64,000 bases of DNA, taken from the NCBI RefSeq assembly GCF_017308975.1, contig NZ_JADWPD010000010.1, positions 218,430-282,429 of the forward strand. Reading direction: 5' to 3'. The stretch is from Amycolatopsis sp. MtRt-6 (GTDB lineage Bacteria > Actinomycetota > Actinomycetes > Mycobacteriales > Pseudonocardiaceae). Under the pieces are notes generated by a model that saw nothing but the letters and a program-made list of their open reading frames with translations, had not been told where the DNA came from and did not search any database. Below, piece after piece: positions 59,423-64,000 of this stretch; the stretch's first letter is position 1; each line of letters opens with the position of its first letter. The translations under genes were made by a program, and so were the position numbers.

Positions 59423-59910
59423 GCCGGGCGGTCCTCTCGCTCGGCTCCAACCTGGGCGACCGGCTGGGGTTCCTGCGGCTGGCGCTGGACGCGGTGCGGC
59501 CGGCGCTGGTCGCGGTGTCGAGCGTGTACGAGACGAAGGCGTGGGGCGTCGAGGACCAGCCGGACTTCCTCAACGCCGTCTGCGTGGTCGACGACCCGGC
59601 GCGCGACCACTGGGCGTGGCTGCGGGCCGGGCAGGCCGCCGAGCAGGCCGCGGGCCGGGTCCGCGAGCTGCGCTGGGGCCCGCGCACCCTGGACGTGGAC
59701 GTGGTCACGGTCGACGGCGTGACGTCGGACGACCCGGAGCTGCTGCTGCCGCACCCGGGCACCCCGGACCGCGCGAGCGTGCTGATGCCGTGGGTGGAGA
59801 TCGACCCGGACGCGGTCCTGCCGGGCCACGGCCCGATCGCCGAGCTGCTGAAGGCCCGTCCGGCGGACGAGGTGGCGACGGTCCGCCGGACGGACCTCGA
59901 GCTGCGCTGA
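59419..59910 (+). CDS. folK: Hydroxymethyl-dihydropterin pyrophosphokinase
   Basis: This 163-residue enzyme supplies the activated pterin for FolP. SLGSNLGDRLGFL is at the N-terminus and RWGPRTLDVDVVTVDG carries the metal-binding Asp pair. GTG overlaps folB (GTGA). It is the last fol gene; the following gene is on the other strand. Confidence 0.95.
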   Translation: MSRAVLSLGSNLGDRLGFLRLALDAVRPALVAVSSVYETKAWGVEDQPDFLNAVCVVDDPARDHWAWLRAGQAAEQAAGRVRELRWGPRTLDVDVVTVDGVTSDDPELLLPHPGTPDRASVLMPWVEIDPDAVLPGHGPIAELLKARPADEVATVRRTDLELR

Positions 59911-60000
59911 CCGAGATCGGAAACGGATTCACATCGGTGGATCGAGCGTGTCCGTTACGGTCTGTTTCCCCGCTGTCGCCGAGCGGTAGCGGTGGTGCGG

Positions 60001-60936
60001 TCAGCCGCGCAGGGCGTCGATCATGAAGCGCACCGCCGGCTGGGCCGTCGGGACCGGCGGCCAGCCGTTGATCGTCGCCAGCAGCTGCCAGTAGCGCTCG
60101 GCCCGCGGGTCGCCGCTCATCGCGAACCGGTCGGCCAGCTCGGCCCGGAACTCCGGCGACGCCGGGTCCTGGTCGTCGCGGGCGGATGCTGCCGCCAGGT
60201 CGGCCGCAAGCGCTTGCCCCGTCTCCGACGTGGGGGATTCGCCCGCCGCCACGGCCGCTGCCGCGCGAGCCGACCAATCCTGCCAGTACTGCTGCCAGCC
60301 TTCCGACGGCTGCTCGAACTCGCCGTCCTCGATCTGCTTCGCCTGGGTTTCGCTCATGCGGCGGATCAAGGCCCGGAAGTCCGGGTCCTGGATCAGCTCG
60401 GCGAACTCGATCCAGGCCTCGAGCTGCTCGGGCGACGGGTCGTCCGGCAGTTCCGGCTTCCCGGCCCGCATCCGCTGGTAGAACTCCTGGTCGATGTCGA
60501 GACCGGCGACCATTTCGTCCCAGAACTCGTCGACCAGCCGCTTGCGCTCCTCGTCGGACATCGACGCGAGACGGTTCATCAGTTTCACTTCCTCCAGTTC
60601 GGAATTGCGCTTGGCCACCGCGCGCAGCACCGCCCGGCGCAGCCGCAGCCGCCGGATCTGCTCGTCGAGTGCCTCGACGTGCCGGACCGCCAGCTCGCCG
60701 ACGGTCGTCGACTGGGCCAGCGCCGCGGAGACGTCGGCCAGGCCCAGGCCCAGCTCCCGCAGCGTGCGGACCAGTTCCAGGCGGGCCATCGCCGCCGCGT
60801 CGTAGAGCCGGTAGCCGGCGTCCGTCCGCTCGGTCGGGGGCAGGAGGCCCTCGTCCGAGTAGAAGCGGATGGTCTTGACCGGCAGGCCGGTCCGCCGGGA
60901 CAACTCGCCGATGGTGAAGGTCGCGGTGGTGCCCAC
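60001..60936 (-). CDS. MerR-family regulator with large helical effector domain
   Basis: This roughly 311-residue protein has a MerR winged helix at the N-terminus (FTIGELSRRTGLPVKTIRFYSDEGLL) and a coiled dimer helix (EALDEQIRRLRLRRAVL). About 200 residues of helical effector domain follow, rich in Trp, Asp and Glu, with no cysteine metal site. An antibiotic-sensing domain of TipAS type is possible but not proven. The GTG at 60936 is chosen because the upstream ATG at 60945 falls within the promoter's -10. It interrupts the folK-DUF3180 order seen in mycobacteria. Confidence 0.8.
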   Translation of the reverse strand: MGTTATFTIGELSRRTGLPVKTIRFYSDEGLLPPTERTDAGYRLYDAAAMARLELVRTLRELGLGLADVSAALAQSTTVGELAVRHVEALDEQIRRLRLRRAVLRAVAKRNSELEEVKLMNRLASMSDEERKRLVDEFWDEMVAGLDIDQEFYQRMRAGKPELPDDPSPEQLEAWIEFAELIQDPDFRALIRRMSETQAKQIEDGEFEQPSEGWQQYWQDWSARAAAAVAAGESPTSETGQALAADLAAASARDDQDPASPEFRAELADRFAMSGDPRAERYWQLLATINGWPPVPTAQPAVRFMIDALRG

Positions 60937-60943
60937 AAAACGC

Positions 60944-60974
60944 ATGATGAACTCTCCAGTCGGTGGAGAGTCAA
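60944..60974 (-). promoter_or_regulatory. MerR autoregulatory promoter
   Basis: On the minus strand, TTGACT (60969-60974) and CATCAT (60944-60949) are 19 bases apart. They span the perfect inverted repeat ACTCTCCA-CCGAC-TGGAGAGT (60951-60971). Half-sites CTCCA/TGGAG are the same as in the uL11-paralogue promoter at 41462. The GTG start at 60936 lies seven bases after the -10, implying a leaderless message. Confidence 0.7.
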
Positions 60975-60997
60975 CTCTTCCACGGTACGGTTGAGGC

Positions 60998-61459
60998 ATG
61001 CACTTCACCCGGCCTCGCGACCTCGTGGTCGCCGGGCTGCTCGGCCTGGGCCTCGGCTACCTGCTCTTCCAGACGGCGTACGGCTCGCTGCCGCCGCTGC
61101 CGCTGCTCGCCGGCGTCACCTTCGCCGTGCTGGCCGTGATCGAGGTCGTGCTGGCGTTCTCGATCCGGTCGCGGATCAAGAGCGGCCGGATCGTCAGCGC
61201 GATCGGGGTAGCCCGATCGGTGGCCCTCGCCAAGGCGTCGTCACTCGCCGGCGCGTTCATGGCGGGCGCCTGGCTCGCGGCGCTCGCCTATCTTTTTCCC
61301 CGACGTGACGAACTCGTCGCCGCGGTGCTCGACACGCGTGCCGCCGCGGTCGGCGCGGTGTGCTCCGCAGCCCTGGTAGCAGCGGCTTTGTGGCTCGAAC
61401 ACTGCTGCCGGACACCCCGCGACCACGATCGTGAGCGCACCCGCGGGACGACCGGTTAG
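60998..61459 (+). CDS. DUF3180 membrane protein
   Basis: This 153-residue protein has four predicted membrane helices (about 10-28, 35-53, 80-100, 112-130) and a basic C-terminal tail with a CC pair. It matches DUF3180 by position after folK and by helix pattern, the counterpart of Rv3605c. A TACGGT lies six bases before the ATG, so transcription may start at the initiation codon. Role unknown. Confidence 0.82.
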   Translation: MHFTRPRDLVVAGLLGLGLGYLLFQTAYGSLPPLPLLAGVTFAVLAVIEVVLAFSIRSRIKSGRIVSAIGVARSVALAKASSLAGAFMAGAWLAALAYLFPRRDELVAAVLDTRAAAVGAVCSAALVAAALWLEHCCRTPRDHDRERTRGTTG

Positions 61460-61528
61460 CGCTGGAATCGCACCGCTCGCTGGACCGAGTAGGTCTCGTT
61501 CGGATTACGAGCAGGTACGGTGTCAGTC

Positions 61529-63850
61529 ATGACCGGCGTGGGTGACGACTCGCGCGGCCGCCTCTTGGGCAGGCCGTGGCTCGTTGTCGGCTTTGTCCTC
61601 GCCATCGGAGCCACCCTCGCACTGGTGCTCAGCGACGACCTCCGCTATCTCCGGCTGGGGATCGTCGCGGCCCTCTGGGCCGCCCTGATCGGCGCTTTCC
61701 TCGCCGTGAAGTACCGCAAGAGCGCGGCACAGAGCGAGGACGCGGTCGCCGAGGCGCAGGCTGTGTACGAACTGGAGCTGGAACGCGAGATCGCGGCCCG
61801 GCGCGAGTACGAGCTGGAGATGGAGGCGGAGAAGATCTCCGTCGCCGACTCCAAGGGCCGCGAGGAGCTGGAGGCACTGCGCGCCGAGGTGTCCGCGCTG
61901 CGCGACAGCCTCCAGTCGCTGTTCGGCGGCGAGGTGCTGCTCGAACGCGTCGCGCTGACCGCCCAGGCGACCCGGATGCGCAAGCTGTCCGACGAGAACC
62001 GGATGGTCACCGACGGCGCGCCGAAGAAGAAGCCCGCCCAGCTGCTGGCCGGCAAGAAGCCGGTGCCCGACAGCGGCGAGCGGCCGACCGAGCTGATCGA
62101 CCGCGTCCTCGACGAGCGCCGCCGCAAGGCGTCGAACGGCAAGCCCGCGAACGGCAAGGGCGGCCTCGGCAAGGGCGGCAAGGGCTTCGGCGGCAAGCCG
62201 GTCCCGAAGGCGCCGGTCTCCGTGCAGAGCACCCAGCAGATCGCCCGGCCGAAGCCGCTGAGCGAGCGCCGTCCGCCGGTGCCGCCGGTCGACCCGGCGC
62301 TGAACGCCGCGCAGCGCGAGCTGAAGGCCGCCGAGCTGCGGGCCGAGGCGGCCCGCCGCCAGGCCGAGTCCCAGCCGATGCGGCTGCCGAAGCAGGACGA
62401 GGTCGCGAAGCAGCCCGAGCGCCGTCCGGAGGCCGCCGCCGAGCCGACGCGCCGGGACGTGCCGCGGCCTGCCGACCGGCCCGCCGACCCGAAGACCGAG
62501 ATCCGGCGCCCGCCGGAGCCGAAGACCGAGATCCGCCGCCCGGCGGAGCCGCAGACGGAGATCCGCCGTCCCGAGCCGCCGCCCGCGCGCCGCGCCGAGA
62601 TGTCGCGGTCGGACATCCGGCCCGCCGAGGTGTCCCGGCCGGACATTCCGCGGGTGGAGGTGTCGCGTCCGGATATTCCGCGGGTGGAGGTGTCGCGTCC
62701 GGATATCCCGCGGGTGGAGGTGTCGCGTCCGGATATCCCGCGGGTGGAGATGTCCCGCCCGGCCATCCCGCGCGTCGAGTCGCCGCGGCCGGCACCGGGC
62801 CGCCCGGGGCCCGGGGTGCCGCCGCAGAAGCCGTCCGAGGTCTCGCGGCCGGACATTCCGCGGGTGGAGATGTCGCGGCCCGACATCCCGCGCGTCGAGA
62901 TGTCCCGGCCGGACATTCCGCGCGTGGGCGGCCAGCCGAACGGCGTGCGCCCCGAGCCGCGCAAGGCGCCCGAGCCGCCGCGGCCGGTGCCGGGCCGTCC
63001 GGCGGCCAGCGTGCCGCCGCCGAAGCCGTCGGAGATGTCGCGTTCGGACATCCGCCCGGTCAAGGACCTGAGCGCGGCCTTCCAGAACCGCGACGACTTC
63101 GCCGAGCGCCAGCGGCCGAACCGGCCGAAGCCGCCCGAGCCGAAGCCGGCCCAGCCGCCGATGCCGCGGGACGCCGTGGCGTCGCGCACGGACATCCCGC
63201 CGGTCGTCCCGCCGACGACGCCGGTGCCGAGCAACAAGCCAGCGCCGCGGCAGCCGTCGCGCACCGACCTGCCGCCGGTGGTGCCGCCGACCACGCCGGT
63301 CCCGGCCGCAGACAGCCGTCGCCCGTCGCGGCTGGAGCAGTTCTCGCGGGCGGACATGTCGCCGATCCTGGAGGAGCCGCCGTCCCGGCACGGCGGTTCG
63401 CACCGCGCGCCGGCGGAGGCCGCCAAGGCCGAGGAGCCGCTGGCGAACCCGACGTTGCCGGACTCGGTCCGCAACTTCCAGGGCCGGTCCGGCGGCCGTC
63501 GCCGCAAGCCGGAGGACTCGCAGCAGCTGCCGGCGGTGCCGGCCGCGCCGGAGCCACCGGGCGGAGGCCGCCGCCGTCGTCCGGACGGCGAGCCGCCGGC
63601 CTGGGAGGGCATGGTCGCGGAGCGCGCCTCGATGTCCCGCCGCGGCATGGCCCCGGTCGACCCGGCGGACGTCGAGCAGCAGCAGAACGGCACCAACGGC
63701 CACAACGGAGCCCGCAACGGCCGCCGAGCCGCCCCCGAGCCCGCACCCGGCAGCGGTTCCCACGCGGCAGGCCGTTCGGTGAGCGAACTCCTGGCGGCCA
63801 ACGGCGGCACAGGGGCGACCCCCCGCCGCCGTCGCCGCGCAGAGGACTGA
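61529..63850 (+). CDS. Proline-rich membrane protein (DUF6779/Rv3604c type)
   Basis: This 773-residue protein has two N-terminal membrane helices (about 14-32 and 40-58). A coiled coil follows (EAQAVYELELEREIAARREYE region to about 130). A very long basic, Pro-rich cytosolic tail contains ten-residue repeats SRPDIPRVEV/M. It is the counterpart of mycobacterial Rv3604c. ATG 61529 lies seven bases after a TACGGT; an in-frame GTG at 61520 is an alternative. It might scaffold division or secretion proteins. Confidence 0.75.
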   Translation: MTGVGDDSRGRLLGRPWLVVGFVLAIGATLALVLSDDLRYLRLGIVAALWAALIGAFLAVKYRKSAAQSEDAVAEAQAVYELELEREIAARREYELEMEAEKISVADSKGREELEALRAEVSALRDSLQSLFGGEVLLERVALTAQATRMRKLSDENRMVTDGAPKKKPAQLLAGKKPVPDSGERPTELIDRVLDERRRKASNGKPANGKGGLGKGGKGFGGKPVPKAPVSVQSTQQIARPKPLSERRPPVPPVDPALNAAQRELKAAELRAEAARRQAESQPMRLPKQDEVAKQPERRPEAAAEPTRRDVPRPADRPADPKTEIRRPPEPKTEIRRPAEPQTEIRRPEPPPARRAEMSRSDIRPAEVSRPDIPRVEVSRPDIPRVEVSRPDIPRVEVSRPDIPRVEMSRPAIPRVESPRPAPGRPGPGVPPQKPSEVSRPDIPRVEMSRPDIPRVEMSRPDIPRVGGQPNGVRPEPRKAPEPPRPVPGRPAASVPPPKPSEMSRSDIRPVKDLSAAFQNRDDFAERQRPNRPKPPEPKPAQPPMPRDAVASRTDIPPVVPPTTPVPSNKPAPRQPSRTDLPPVVPPTTPVPAADSRRPSRLEQFSRADMSPILEEPPSRHGGSHRAPAEAAKAEEPLANPTLPDSVRNFQGRSGGRRRKPEDSQQLPAVPAAPEPPGGGRRRRPDGEPPAWEGMVAERASMSRRGMAPVDPADVEQQQNGTNGHNGARNGRRAAPEPAPGSGSHAAGRSVSELLAANGGTGATPRRRRRAED
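62630..62930 (+). repeat. 30-bp coding repeat (SRPDIPRVEV)
   Basis: Four contiguous near-identical 30-base units (62630-62750) and three or four dispersed ones (to 62930) encode the decapeptide SRPDIPRVEV/M. The units at 62640-62750 are almost base-identical, indicating recent expansion or homogenisation. Confidence 0.85.
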
Positions 63851-63909
63851 GGCAAGCGCCCCAAGCACCCCAATGAGGTTTTCTCAGTAGCGGTGTGTGT
63901 GGATAAGGC
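63851..63909 (+). other. Short gap before the insertion sequence
   Basis: It holds the tail of the preceding transcription unit. No clear terminator is seen. Confidence 0.3.
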
Positions 63910-64000
63910 GTGGGGCCCCTGGTAGGACTGGATTTGCGAAGATCAAGTCCGAGGTTCCAGAGGCCCCACGTGATCAATTATGGTGCCACCCTCGATGTGG
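63910..64000 (+). mobile_element. Left end of an insertion sequence with transposase start
   Basis: A 13-base imperfect inverted repeat (GTGGGGCCCCTGG at 63910-63922 and CCAGAGGCCCCAC at 63957-63969) encloses a second small repeat, GGACT/AGTCC. Directly after it begins a frame GTG at 63970 reading INYGATLDV. This resembles the N-terminus of actinobacterial transposases of the 'ATLDVPxxxVxFLARLL' kind. The element runs off the window, so family and boundaries are uncertain. Confidence 0.5.
63970..64000 (+). CDS. Transposase N-terminus (truncated by window edge)
   Basis: Only ten codons are visible: GTG followed by a sequence reading INYGATLDV, which resembles the start of DDE transposases common in Streptomyces and Amycolatopsis. 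The start abuts the inner arm of the inverted repeat, leaving no room for a ribosome site. Confidence 0.45.
   Translation, partial: MINYGATLDV

Overview
The window is high-GC actinobacterial DNA, almost certainly a member of the Pseudonocardiaceae close to Amycolatopsis. This rests on codon use, the frequency of GTG starts and ATGA/GTGA stop-start overlaps, and gene order. The order follows two parts of the Mycobacterium tuberculosis chromosome as I remember it: Rv3604c-Rv3628 (proline-rich membrane protein, fol genes, ftsH, PE/PPE, hpt, tilS, metalloprotease, PBP4, ppa) and Rv3644c-Rv3661 (holB, topA, helicase, Tad genes, ssd, HAD phosphatase). Most of the window is core chromosome. No replicon origin, CRISPR array, rRNA or prophage is visible. 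One partial insertion sequence touches the right edge.

Layout. 1-2.7 kb: a partial acetyltransferase, a phosphoribosyltransferase, a Fic-fold protein with a degraded active site, and a nickel/cobalt permease. 2.7-9.7 kb: a peptidoglycan-scavenging locus on the minus strand (nagZ, namZ, an amiE-like serine hydrolase, murR, murQ) that can take extracellular GlcNAc-MurNAc-peptide apart and channel MurNAc 6-phosphate into central metabolism. 9.7-11.3 kb: a palindromic repeat array, a probable Ms1/6S-like RNA with its own promoter, and a membrane-tethered HAD phosphatase. 11.4-17.4 kb: a Tad/Flp pilus operon headed by ssd, preceded by two DnaA boxes and a three-hairpin element. 17.7-25.9 kb: a primase-polymerase-like protein, an MrfA-type helicase, the proton-pumping pyrophosphatase, a lipoprotein, a WhiA-like protein behind a LexA box, and a secreted trypsin-like protease. 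26.1-31.7 kb: topA followed by three EspG-like paralogues, two of which have LexA box plus PafBC-type promoters. 32.2-38.2 kb: a membrane protein, an MFS-thymidylate-kinase fusion, holB, an anchored surface protein and tRNA-Thr(CGT).

38.4-45.5 kb: a GreA-like factor, a TetR regulator, a secreted carboxypeptidase, a gamma-carbonic-anhydrase-like protein, a ribosomal protein uL11 paralogue behind a MerR-type promoter, a CGNR protein, a ZTP riboswitch with glyA, and a DHA2 efflux pump. 45.6-51.4 kb: ppa, PBP4, a minigluzincin, tilS and hpt. 51.5-55.1 kb: a PE-like/PPE-like/EspG/EspG type VII secretion substrate module in the same place as PE32/PPE65 in mycobacteria. 55.3-63.9 kb: ftsH, folE-folP-folB-folK, a MerR regulator whose own promoter resembles that of the uL11 paralogue, and two membrane proteins.

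Three themes deserve attention: (1) DNA-damage control of EspG-like and WhiA-like proteins of unknown role; (2) a uL11 paralogue with a MerR-type, apparently leaderless promoter, plus a MerR gene in the same window with a matching operator; (3) degenerate enzymes kept in conserved positions (Fic-like protein, thymidylate-kinase domain without a P-loop lysine, Ssd without a Walker lysine).
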